Positions 45,001-56,009 of a stretch of 64,000 bases of DNA are shown here, piece by piece. The notes below the pieces were generated by a model. It saw only the letters and a program-made list of their open reading frames with translations. It had not been told where the DNA came from and made no database searches. Position 1 is the stretch's first letter; every line of letters begins with the position of its first letter. Source of the DNA: Siderastrea radians (taxonomy: Eukaryota > Cnidaria > Anthozoa > Scleractinia > Rhizangiidae); contig OZ024895.1 in NCBI GenBank assembly GCA_964017195.1, positions 29,612,375 to 29,676,374 on the forward strand, given 5' to 3'. Made by a program: the position numbers and the translations under genes.

Positions 45001-48000
45001 TTACTTTTGGTATGTAAATATGATGTGTTTAGGTGTCGTTGTGGGCCTGTAACGTCATCCATTATGGCGGCCAGATGGCCGCCAGTTTGGATTTTCACGC
45101 TCTTTTAAAGAGTTTTCGGCATTATACTTTTTTTACCGCAAAAAGGGGAAAACCCGCATCTTTTCACAATAATGATTCAGCTGCATAGTACTTGTGAAGA
45201 ATTTCACGTGTGGGTATTTATTGTATTCAATTTCATAATTAAGTTTGAAGTCCTTGCTCTGAAACGTTGATTCCTTTAAAATAAAAAATATATAGATATT
45301 TTTATAAACATTTGCCTCAGAACGGCTTTTATGCATGAAAAGTTATATAAAATCCCTCCCCCCCCCCCCCCCTTTGGTTTTTGATATGCTACAATATTTC
45401 GAAAAGATTTCACCTTTAGTACAAGATGAGGTATCTATATCATGGGTAGTGGCACTGCTGGGGACCTTTTTACGTCACCCAAGATGGGTCACCCAAACAA
45501 GTCTATCCGACGTTTTCAGTGAAGTATCAGCCGTTCAAATTGAGCTAGGTGTACCCCTAAAAAATCAAGTGGAGACACCTTAAATCTTATCTTAGCCATG
45601 TCAACGGAGTCAACGTTATTCCTTTTTGGAATTCGTTCTTGTTGCTTTGACTAGATGATGCCCGTGCACCTGTAAGGCGTAATGACTTAATGGACAATCA
45701 CTTTTTTTAAGTCATTTGTTACCAAAAATCATGTTTTGTTGATGTTGTTGTCCTTTTTGTTTTGTTGTCGTTGCTGTTGTTTGTTTCTTTGTTTGTTTTT
45801 TCGCTTTTGTTTAGGGGCTAGTACAATTTTGGTAAAATTCTGAAATATAATTCAGGGTATTTGCTGTTGTCTGCAAGAAAACTTATTCCTTACACTAAAT
45901 GTTTTAAATTTACTGTTTATGAGGAAGAAAGGATAAAGATTAATGCCAATTTACTCTTTTCCAGCTGTCCTCGTATCATTGTATCTCATGTGTACCCATA
46001 TCAGTGGGAGTCGAACTGCAGGGGGACACAAAATGGATTTTTTATCGTTCGCAGCAATTGTTACAGAGGTAAAAAGGAATGAAATATTTTCCCTGGGCGA
46101 GATGCCCACGGAAGTACCCCAAACTTCATAAAATTTAAGGAACTCGGAATCCCGAATTCAAGCGCTTGTAACTTCAAACGCAATCAGTGCGTAATACCAC
46201 CAGACATAATATCTTTAACGGGAATGTAGCCCTCAAAATTTGGATATGACATGCTCATGGAACTTGGAAAGCATATTTGGCAGTCTATTAGCTAAATTTC
46301 GAATTCTTTTATTTAATCGTCCTGTTTGATTGATTTACTGTCAAACGTTTTTTGTTTGCTGCTTTATTTCTGTGTGGGCGCTATTGTGAGCGATGTGCCC
46401 AACGTGTATTTAACTGGAATTTAGTTTTGCCACTTTTAAATTCTATATCACGTGTAGTCCTGATTTTCAAACGTAGCCTTTCCTCACATATTTGGTAACT
46501 TTTCTGAAACATTTTTCAGGATTATTTTTCTTGCCTATGACGGGCGCTCCGCGTTTGTCTACGTACATGTACAGACAATTGTCTGAAATCACTCGTTCGC
46601 ATTGGTTGAAATAATAAAAAATGTAACTGGTTTCACTTTTTCACCGTTTCCTTTCGATCGCTAACGATTTACATTTTGCTAAAAAAATTGTTAATGAAGA
46701 AAAACGTCCACGAAGTCTTGGTCGAGCTACATAAGCTCTCTTGGGAGCCGGTGATCATTGGTACACCGTAAGCAAGCAAAAAGCGAAAAATTTAGCACTC
46801 AACAAATCAGGTCCATTTTATAGGGTGCCGTTAGGTGAGTCCTGTTAACTGGCCTCTATACGCACTGCATAAATTATCGCCATTGCATATAAGATCACCA
46901 AACTGCATAAATAAATTTTTACTACTCAAGTGCATCGACTGCGAGAACATGCCTGATGGCTACCTTTCGCCCCTCGGGATACTGAGGATACCGGCTCAAG
47001 TCACGTTCTTGCCAGAGACGGCATCACCGACCTTCTTTCCATACACCATTTTTCTGTTCGTTTTTTACCTGATTTTTTTTCTTCTTGTTTGTAAATGTGG
47101 ACGAGCTTTAGGCTGAGAGCACGTCCTGGCGATAGCTTGTTGGTTTGTATTTGGTGGAATGATTCGCTCGGTTTTATCTTGCATCGTTAATGCTGCCAGT
47201 AGATTGCATATTGTTCAATTGAAGACTGCAAACAAGCTCAATTGCACGTAAGACATACGGGTTTGCTTGCCTTTTTGCTATTTGTGGAATGATCCTTTCG
47301 GCGGGTTGACCGTTTGGGCGGACCACAAATAAGTTTAATTGCATATAAAGGCTGTTTGTGAGCTTGTGTCTTGGTGAAATGATACTCTTTTTTTGGGAAA
47401 GGTCCATTTGTTGATCACTAAACAGCGTTTTTTCACTGAACATTGTGCTCGGCTCAGAGTTAAGCGTATCTTTCGTGACACTCACCTATCTCTTAGTGAA
47501 ATGATACTCTCGGCAAGGGACCGTTTGTTGATCACTGATGAGCGTTTTTTCCAATGAACATTGAGTTGAGCTCAGGGTTTAGTGTCTTTTTGACACTAGT
47601 CTCTTAGTGAAATGATTCTCTCGGCAAGGGACCGTTTGTTGATCCCTAACGAGCGTTTTTTTTTTTTTTCAATGACCATTGGTTTGAGCTCTTGAGTTTA
47701 TTGTCTCGTTGACTTTTGTCTTTTACTAAATTCACGTTTTAGACCTAGGACCTTCAGTTGATCATTAATGAATGTAGTTTTCAGTGAGTATTGAACCATC
47801 AGTGGTCTCTTGGTTGGATGTGAGTATTGGGGGTGAGAGCCCATTGATAGAAAATGTTGATGGAAAACTTATCCTGCATACAACGAGCATAAATACAAGT
47901 GTTTGTAGAGTGGACGCTGTTGGGTAACTGGGTTTCATGGTTGTAGACCATCAATGGTCTTTTTGGTTGATTTTGAGTATTGGGGGATATTTCTAGTCCA

Positions 48001-50254
48001 TTGATGGACTCCTGGTCGAAGCAAGGGTGGATCTTGCAAGGTGGGAGCCGAATTTTCGCAGTAGTTAATAGCAAGGGTTGACAGGCCGCACAATCTCTTC
48101 CATTGTGAAACATGTGATAGCCTTTTATTTGATTTTGGCTCTCACGAGTATATCTTTTAAGGATTTTCCCTTTTTAAAGGATACTATTGGTGGTTCTTTG
48201 AATATTTCTTGGAGCAGTGGTTGATTTTGTATAATGTGCCATTTTTTCATTAGGGCTTGTTTGATGTTTGGCACTGATGGTCGGTATTGTGTAACAAAAG
48301 GCAAAATGTCTTTCTGGGTTTTATTATCTTGTTTAAGTGCTGTTTCCCTTTAATGCGATGCGATAATTGTTGTGGTGCGAAATAGGATACTATTCATTCA
48401 TTCATTCATTCATTCATTCATTCGTTCGTTCGTTCGTTCGTTCGTTCGTTCGTTCGTTCGTTCGTTCGTTCGTTCATTCATTCATTCATTCATTTATTCA
48501 TTTTTTAACTTGCTGGTTTTCCATTCCCTTAGTTTTCGATATGCACGACAACAGCGAGTGTGGCTCTACCTGGAGCTCATCAAAATACAGTAAGTTTGTA
48601 AGCTATTTGAATATTAATTTTGGAAATACAAAAGACATGTTTCCGTGAATGAAACGATATTGGAATAATGGTCCAGGTTGCTTAAACTACAATGCCAGGG
48701 TGAATCTGCAGAAACTGCCAACAGTAATTAGCAGCGACTGGCAATGGTGGAAATGGATTTCAATTTGGACGCGTTAGCCTTGCTTTTCCGATTGGTTTCC
48801 TTTCCCTGAAATCTCTAAAATATTACTATGGCCAGCTTTCCCTTCGGGAATTCAGCTGATCCCCATGTTAATGTCCCGAAGGAATTTCTAGAATGAGATT
48901 GATTAACTGAAATAGTGATTCCTTTAAAAGGGTAGTAACTTTGTAACCTTAGGGGGGATCCACATTTTCTGAGGGGCGTGTATAAGTACTTAATGGGAAG
49001 GCAAACGTCCTTGAGACTAAGGGTTTCTGGGTTCGAACAGTGCATCTTACCAAATTTGAGAAAAATTTGGAAAAAAAAAAGGTCAAAGCTGGTTGCAACT
49101 TTCTCGACACCACCCCTGGATATGCCTCTGAACCCTACCCAGGCCCCGTCCACACTAATGTGTTGTCGTTTGAAAACGCATACCTTTCGATGCGTTTTGT
49201 CCTTGCGTCCACCCTAAAACGATCCGAAAACACTATCGTTAGAAAACGCATACATTTGAAAACGCTCTCCAATATGGAGTGATTGGAAAACGCTTCGTTT
49301 CCAATACACATCGCATTCCACGTGGACGGCGAAAGCGGAGGCTTTTGAAAATCGCTGACGTCATTCACATTACGTGAAACGAGACCCAGTCTCTTTGGAA
49401 GAGAGAGATCCAATATGGCGAACAACATGCTCGTACTAGTGCTTTCTTTGCTTTCCAGTTTAATCGCTTGTCTAGAGTTTAACATGGCTCTATTTAATCT
49501 TTTATCGATCACTCAGAGAAGGAGAACGCCTTCTCAGTGAGAAACGGTAGTGCTTTCAAACGCTAAATATCGCCGGCATAGCTTTGGTCGTTTTTTCCCT
49601 TGATTTTGCCATGCTTTTCGCTTGTATTTCGCCTAAACCGGCGACTGCTTTCAGATTTTGATTTGAAAATGGTGGCTGGCGGAAAATGCCACAAACATCG
49701 AGGGCCGGCGTGTCTGTTTGTTCCATGTACATGCGCAGATGACTATTAAAGCGAATCGTGATCTCGTATTAGCGTCCTGGAGCATTTTATTGTGGACGGG
49801 GAAAACGCTGCGAAAACGATAGTGTGGACGCGGATCGAGCTTTTGATGCGTTGTCGGTAAAACGAAAACGCATTGGTGTGGACAGGGCTTCAGCCTTTCT
49901 TTTTTAATTCCTAAGGCTGTGGGGGGGGGAGGGGGAGGAGGGAATCCCTGATTCTGACTCCCTGGCCCACTGCCTCGCCCTCCTCCACCACTTTAGGATC
50001 CATTAGGATGTTTAGTATGTATGTCCAAATACGTAGGTCCTAAGCTGTGCTTCCAGAATGAGAGGTAAGGTCACCTAACATTGCACGACGTGGGAATCAT
50101 ATTATGTTACAAGTAAACGATAACCGCTATTAAGCATCAGAATTTATATGTGTTCATTTTTAACATTTCAGGTTCACATCGAGTGCTGTACGGATACACT
50201 TGTGGGAGTTATGGATTATATCTGAATAGCGAGGGCCTCTTATTTGTTAAATAG
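40175..50254 (+). CDS. Secreted PAN/apple plus fibrinogen-like domain protein (310 aa, eight exons)
   Basis: The exons are 40175-40489, 41773-41881, 42731-42898, 44686-44735, 44856-44902, 45965-46068, 48533-48589 and 50172-50254 (TAG). All have AG/GT borders and matching phases, 933 nt in total. Residues 1-18 are a signal peptide ([13 protein letters not shown]). Residues 19-100 form a PAN/apple-like domain with Cys at 19, 24, 51, 55, 61 and 73 and the motif [13 protein letters not shown]. From residue 106 a fibrinogen-related region begins, with [20 protein letters not shown] and the diagnostic GGGWTLVAS. It then has [56 protein letters not shown] and a final [15 protein letters not shown]. 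The C-terminal half is unlike vertebrate fibrinogen and lacks its classical calcium site; I recall such GGGWTLV/LYGY proteins as cnidarian-specific lectin-like proteins. It is probably secreted, for carbohydrate or matrix binding. Confidence 0.85.
40828..41288. mobile_element. About 460-bp G/C-tract-ended MITE in intron 1
   Basis: The ends are inverted: tttcccccgggggggtactc near 40828 and gagtacccccccccccggga near 41288. The interior repeats accctatcctagaccaga-type strings. No coding capacity. It lies in the first intron of the PAN/fibrinogen-like gene. Confidence 0.7.
41929..42053. repeat. (CCAT)n-(CCGT)n-(CCAG)n compound array
   Basis: A tetranucleotide array that changes unit three times, starting about 48 nt after the exon 2 donor of the PAN/fibrinogen-like gene. 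Derived ccac/ccat fragments continue to about 42420. The Pro/Ser- or Trp/Met/Asp-rich frames here are artefacts. Confidence 0.95.
42596..42652. repeat. (TTTA)n microsatellite
   Basis: Tetranucleotide run 80 nt upstream of exon 3 (42731) of the PAN/fibrinogen-like gene. Confidence 0.9.
43712..43824. repeat. 113-bp terminal hairpin of a mobile element in intron 3
   Basis: The arms AACAATTATCCTGC and gcaggataattgtt enclose a second hairpin (ccgacgaggccgtaggccg..). The same design recurs at 55797-55911 with partly shared sequence. The associated element probably extends to about 44460. No transposase. Confidence 0.65.
45336..45600 (+). mobile_element. TTAA-CCCTCGG repeat, copy 5 (5' truncated), in intron 5
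   Basis: A poly-C tract at 45357-45372 is followed by the family markers gatatgctacaatatttcga and ggtagtggcactgctgggg. The terminal repeat is missing on the left. Confidence 0.5.
46090..47140. other. Intron 6 of the PAN/fibrinogen-like gene, first part
   Basis: AT-rich intron sequence. No exon fitting the phase and no complete mobile element were recognised. Confidence 0.4.
47370..47800. repeat. Tandem array of an about 115-bp unit (four copies)
   Basis: The unit carries ctcttagtgaaatgatactc, then cggcaagggaccgtttgttg, then atcact(g/a)a..gagcgtttttt and aatgaacattg. Copies start near 47375, 47490, 47605 and 47715 with growing divergence. Weaker relatives (ggaatgatccttt) lie at 47155-47300. 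A second small duplication (accatcagtggtctcttgg, gtattgggggtgagagccca) is at 47803-47865 and 47946-48010. All lie in intron 6. Confidence 0.75.
48391..48508. repeat. (ATTC)n-(GTTC)n-(ATTC)n array
   Basis: A symmetric tetranucleotide array ending about 25 nt before the exon 7 acceptor (48531-48532) of the PAN/fibrinogen-like gene. It overlaps the expected branch-point region. Confidence 0.95.
49143..49889. mobile_element. About 750-bp GTCCACAC-ended MITE in intron 7
   Basis: The ends are GCCCCGTCCACACTAATG and cattggtgtggacagggct, in inverted orientation. The interior is built from gaaaacgcatac/gaaaacgc motifs in both orientations. The target duplication is not clear, so the superfamily (hAT suspected) is open. 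Confidence 0.65.
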
Positions 50255-50259
50255 AGGGA

Positions 50260-51138
50260 AAACCGAAATAGTGTTGTTTCTCTTATATATATGTTAAGAG
50301 CTGTGTTTTATAGCTCTACAAAAAGACAAAAAGTTTTCCATGAGCTATTTCAGACGACAAACTAGAATTAGTGGAACTACCCTTAGAACTGAAGTCTGGG
50401 AGAACTCGTCACAGTAGTAAACCACTTCGACATATAAAATGTGATCATGATAGAATGAAATCGGAGTGAAAGAAAAAAAAATCAGGTCTTTCTGCGAACG
50501 TTCCAGAGCACAAGGATTTCTTTTGTCTGTGAGGTGTTTTATTTCGGTGTCCTTTAGGAGTTGTATTGTTTTCCGTTTTTTGTTCCCCTTGTCTTTCGAC
50601 ATAGGCGACAGATACAGGTTGAACCAAACACTCAAGAAAGTCAGCATAGAGGGTTAGACAGGATAAAACGAACGCTGTCGTGAACTATTTTTAGTTATTA
50701 GGGAGTTATTACTTTTGTGGTAATACCTCGCTGACCTTCTCACAGGCAGTTTAAAAAATAATAATAAATTGAGTTATGTAATGTGACGCTTACTTCAAGC
50801 GAAGGAGTCTGTGTTTCAAACTCTAAAGGGAGATAATTGAACTAAAATATACTGAGACTTTCTTGATTGTTTTTTTTTTCAAAAGTCACAAAATCACAAC
50901 AAAATAACACAAAAATGATAAAAGCTATATGTAAAATTATCAAAACATGGAAATATCCAAAAGATAAACAAGAAAGGAAAAACAACAACAACAGAAAAAC
51001 TCACAATTTGAAGAAAAACGCCTCCAAAATGTGGTTACAATGGAAACAATAAACTTTGCAAGGACCTCTGTGACAAAATAATAGCACCTGATCCTGTAGT
51101 AAAGGAAATAATCAGCAAGAAATAAAGAACCAAATACG
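50260..51138. other. 3' flank of the PAN/fibrinogen-like gene
   Basis: No clear gene. AATAAA-like hexamers occur near 50760, far from the stop. The frames at 50345-50657 are overlapping on both strands and unsupported. Confidence 0.4.
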
Positions 51139-51322
51139 ATAAAAAAGCAATGCTGCATGATTCAACGGTAGGGAAACTGTATATTATACCAATATTTCAA
51201 AACGCACAGTTTTTCTTCTTCAGGGTCTTAAAGAGAATGACTCTAAGGGCAAAAACGTTACAATTTAAACTAAGGGTATAAAATATGATACTAGAATAAC
51301 AGCATATAACAGCTTTTATTAA

Positions 51323-54300
51323 GGACGGTGGTCCCTATTGCTAACGCGCACATTTTCTGCGCATCGCGCGTTCATCCCGCGCGATCGCGCGATTCCTGTA
51401 TGTGCAGTGGTCTGCAGTGGTGCGAAAATAAAATTTTAGGTGTATTGAGTTGTTGTTTTTGTATTTCGCTTCGGCTGTGAAAGTGTTGGCCCGCAAATGG
51501 GGAACGTGAAACCAAAAACGAAATGGTAGGTTAATGAAAGAATCCGGGCAGTCGAAGAGCCAGCGCTTGCAGGACAAAAACAAACATCGACACCGGCTTC
51601 CGACAACAAGTGAAACAAGGAAAGTAGCGCGGGAGGGACGAAGTTGACTTGGCGAGAAGGTGGACGAACAGTGGATCTCGGCGTGTTAGCTGAACAGACT
51701 TGTTTTTCTGGAAAGCGACCTTCTGAAAAGACCACGATAGCGTCAACCTTTCGGTTAAATTCTCAAGTACTTCGCTTCCACCTCCACGGTAAAGAAAAAT
51801 TACCAATTTGATTGTGGATTTACATATTTTAAGAATTGTTTAATTGAGAGACTTCCTATGTTGAAAATGATATTCTTAAGATGTTAAAGTGAATGATCGA
51901 ATGGAATTGCTTCCGAGTAATTTTTTAAATCTTTGGAACAAAATAATACAGCAACTGATCGCGAGTTAAATCTCCTTGCCGAATAACACTTCGCAGGCGA
52001 AAAACTTGTGCCATTTTCCTCCATAATTTACATGTGCTTGGAAGCTTCCAAAAACCTTTATTGGGTTATTTTGGCCCGTAAACTGCCAGATACCGCCGGT
52101 AGCAATACTATTTATTTTAGCAAAGTTGTTTGATGGTTGACAGAACTTAACAGCCAGCAGGATGCATGCGAATCAGTAAGAAATTCGTTTTTACATTGAC
52201 AAATCTGTGAAGTCGCTGCCGGCAGCAAGTTAAAATGGCATTATTAGAGCAACTGTAGTTTCACGAGTACTCTCCTTGAAGTTAATTAGCTTTCCAAAGA
52301 ATGCTGGAAGAAGAGCTGCCTGTGAAAGTTGTGCTGAAGTCTTGTTTTTGAAGAAATATAGGTCAACTTCACTGTTTCCCATTGTCGTTTTTCATCTTTT
52401 GGCGAACAACGACTGAAATGTACTGTATTTTAGGGGCCAATGAGTTGAGAAGAATCTTTACAAACCACAAATGCACTCCAATGTGTGAGTGTTTAGCGTG
52501 ATCAGGATAAAAACGCAGAACAATTAGTAGAAAAGTACGAAGTTTTATGCTGGCATGGCCTTCCTCTCTCTCTTTTAGAATGCTTTTAAGACAGTGTTTC
52601 AAAATGAAAGTCGTAAAAAGGCACTGTGTAGAGGACAAAGTTGAAGCAAACTACTTGTTTAGATTGAAACTGTGTCTCACCTAACGCGAAAACCGAAAGT
52701 TTCAGACACTTGAGCAGTATTGTATTTCAGATCTTTTGCAGTGAAGTAATCACTCCTATTTTTAAGGTACTAACATGTTGTCATTTCCACGTGTGGCATT
52801 TTCTTAGCAGAGGGAAAGGAAACGTATCTAAGGCTTACATCTGATGAAAAATCTTTCCATTTGTAATTTGTTCGTAAGAGATTAGAAAGAGTCAAAAGCG
52901 TAAACAAATTGTGAAGCAACTTCTTGAAAGAAAAACAAAAACGGCACCTAACTGACCCCGCCCGATAATCTATGAAATATTAAAAGAAAACCTACCTCCT
53001 GTCGGTCTGGAAAAATGTCGATAGCTGTTATAAACTGCAGCAACCGATGGAATGAAATCGGGTTGACCTGCTGAAGTAGACGAGTAGCCGAGTGTGATAA
53101 CTCCACTAAGCGATCTAGCCGAATGAGAAGGAACAAATCGAAAACTTGACGAGAAATTTCAGGTTTCGATTACAGCTAGGTTAGTTCGCTTCAGAGCTAC
53201 AGATTCCGATTTGGTGGCATTTCGTGTTATTTGTCAAGATCCGAACACGATGAAAACCCAAAACAATAAGTTATATTTAGCTGCTGTAGATAAGCGACGT
53301 TTCCAGTGCATTCAAACAAACAGCCAAAAAGTCTGAGATGATTTGACACGCCTTGACAGTTAAATGACAGGATATTGAAACATTGTAAAAACCAAGGAAC
53401 ACGGCGCAAGAAGAAGAAAATATTTCATGCAGACAGTTTGAAGCTCGAACAAAATTAATAACAACAGTAGTGTGACTTTCGAGTTCGGATTGTTGTGGAG
53501 CAATTCGCGGGAAAATGTTGCAAGAATTTGCGGCACTGTGCAAACACTATCGAAAGAACATCGCGCCCGAAACTAGTCCCGCAAAATTTTTGGGCCCGAA
53601 GAGTTTTAGGGTTTTTTGAGAAACGAACACCAGCTTATTTATGGGAGCGCCGGAGTTAGGCTAGCTAGCCTAGCTATATTTATATTACAGGCTTGGTCTG
53701 ACCCCACTGACAATTTGCAGTAGCCTTCTAGAACTTCCAAGCATGTAAACAACAATCAAGATTCTCGCTGCACAACATTCATTGAACAATGAAATCGCCT
53801 AACGGCACTCCGTTATAGTATGGTCTTTGATAAGGCAATTGTAAAATTCCCATACAGTTGGCAGAGATAAAATCAATCGACGTTTTACGAGGATTTTGCG
53901 TTGCTGCATCCTTTCACCATGAGTCCCCTCCGCCGTTTTCGATTCCCAGCATCCATCACTTCGACTTGCATTTTATTCCCCACCGGGGAGGAGAGCGTCA
54001 AGAAAATCGTCACTGATGGAAAACATGTCGTGCGTGAGTTAGGAAAAAGTGAAGTTAACGGTTACCCTTAGTTTTTATGTAATCAATCAAAAGCAGGACA
54101 ACTGTTAGGTATTGTGAAATATTTTTTTTCGGAAGAAAAACCGTCCGTCAAAAGTTATTTTACAAAACGTTCCAATTTACTGAGTCAAATAATGGCCCCG
54201 CCAAGAACAGGAAATTCGCATATAGAATTCGGAAGCATGTTGAGAATTGTATATTTGTTATTCATTACAAAGCGCCTATCAGTTTAGACATCTTCATCTC

Positions 54301-54527
54301 CTACTTAAGTCAAATAATGGCTATCTTTTATTTTAGAACGTTTTTTTTCCCTAATTTTTAAAAATGCTCAATCAGCACTTTTTTACCATATTTGGGCCTA
54401 GTTATCTCTGAAAAATGCACGGTGACCCCCCATTTTCTTTCTGGATTTTAACAGCCCTAGGTACGAGTAACAAATCCCGCATGGCCACAAACAGGAAAAG
54501 AAACCTTCCTATTAGGGGCCACCGTCC
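51323..54527. mobile_element. 3.2-kb TTAA-flanked TIR element
   Basis: TTAA lies at 51319-51322 and 54528-54531. The ends are GGACGGTGGTCCCTATTG and ..attaggggccaccgtcc. Inside the left end is a CG-rich palindromic stretch (gcgcgatcgcgcg). There is no recognisable transposase; frames are short and overlapping on both strands. It is inserted in the left arm of the Penelope-like element. The region 52140-52380 has an inverted relative at 1050-1280. Confidence 0.8.
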
Positions 54528-54539
54528 TTAAAAACTGGA

Positions 54540-55911
54540 CTAGGTATATTGGATTTCTAGCATTTTGATTGGCTCAACGGAGCTAGGCTATCAGCTCATA
54601 TACCTGCTGCGACCAAATATGGTCAATGAACACTCAACAACAAAGTGAGCTGAAAGTTTTTTGCTCGCGAGCAACTCGGCGAGAAAAATGGACGAGAAAA
54701 ATCACTTGCCAGCAAATTTAAATTAAGCAGAAATTCCAACAACGTCACCAACAAGCATCACCAACAGCGTCGTCTAACACAAGTCAAAATTGTTTGAAGA
54801 AACTGCGCAGAAATAGAAATTTAAGCATTAAGCGTTGTGTTTACAATTAATTTCTTTCATCGATCGTCGCGTCGGTCATTGAAATTGAGCAAACGGTAGG
54901 TATTATCAAAAAGGATTTCCACTTCAAAATATCAAGACAAGACATAAAATAAAACACAATGAAATGGGGCTGGAGCATTTAATAAAAACTATCACACATT
55001 CATGGCGAGTCGGTGCGAAAATCATGAAGCAGTCTAAACAAGTGCTAAAAATACAGCTGCAAACTACCAAGAAGGAAGGAAGGGCGAGATTGTTTTTCGG
55101 CTTTAACATGCAGAATAAGGACACTGGTTTACCTGCACTTGTTGTAGCTCTATGTTCCAACAGGTCCAAATGCTCAGATAGAAATTGGATGCCATGTAAA
55201 CGGAGTTGAATCGCTTTTCCAGTTGTTTGAATGTTGTTTTTACCATTCCGTCCGCAACCTCTAAACCGAGAACAACTGCATTTTGCGCTTTGCGTTTAAC
55301 AAACTATGATGGTGAATTCTAATGTTCGTCGCTACAGTAATCTTACTTCTGAGCTGCATAGAAAATACCTCTTCAAGTTCAAATGTTCAAATTTGTTCTG
55401 TCTTCAGTTCGATCAAACACGCACATGATGGCTCCGTTGTGCGAACAGATTACAAACTTGTGCAGTTTCAACTCCAGCAGCTATATGGTGAAATTGTACA
55501 GCTTCAATCCGCTTTGAACGATGATTACAACAATGTTCAGGAAAAATCAAACATGTACCATATTTCAGAGCTAATAATTAGAAGATTTTTTTCCAAAACG
55601 TGTGCTACTTTGTTCACTTTCGAGCAGTTTTCATTGATTCATTCAGCTCTGCAATGAAACGCTGCAACACTTCGCGAGGTTTTGGCGCCTTTTTCGTTCA
55701 GTCATGTGATCGATTCTTGTTCCGCTTAAATTTCTTTTCTCATTTTTCCCGTTCTTTCTGATTTTCTTTTTAAATAGTGGTTAAGTTTTTAATAAAACAA
55801 TTATTCTACTCGGGCTTGCTGGATATCAACTGATTATAACCAACTCGGCGCTACGCGCCTCGTTGGTTATCTATCATTCGATATCCAGCGCGCCCTCGTA
55901 GAATAATTGTT
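54540..55911. mobile_element. Hairpin-ended insert in the Penelope left arm
   Basis: This is non-homologous DNA between two arm pieces. Its right end is the hairpin 55797-55911 (AACAATTATTCTACTCGGGC paired with ..cctcgtagaataattgtt), with an inner stem (gatatcaactgattataacc / ggttatctatcattcgatatc). The open frame at 55322-55657 has a hydrophobic start but no support. The left border near 54540 is approximate. Confidence 0.5.
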
Positions 55912-56009
55912 AAATATTACAACATTTAAAAACTGGCGTAAAAACTAAAAACGTTAGGATTTTAAATTTCAAAAATTTATAACATAAGCAGGATACGTGA
56001 TACTATAAT

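Noticed and set aside
48367..48648. FIHSFIHSF repeat protein
   Set aside because: Translation of the (ATTC)n array running into true exon 7 of the PAN/fibrinogen-like gene.
55322..55657. 111-aa frame with a hydrophobic N-terminus as a secreted protein
   Set aside because: It lies inside a transposon insert, lacks splice or family support, and its leader is weak.
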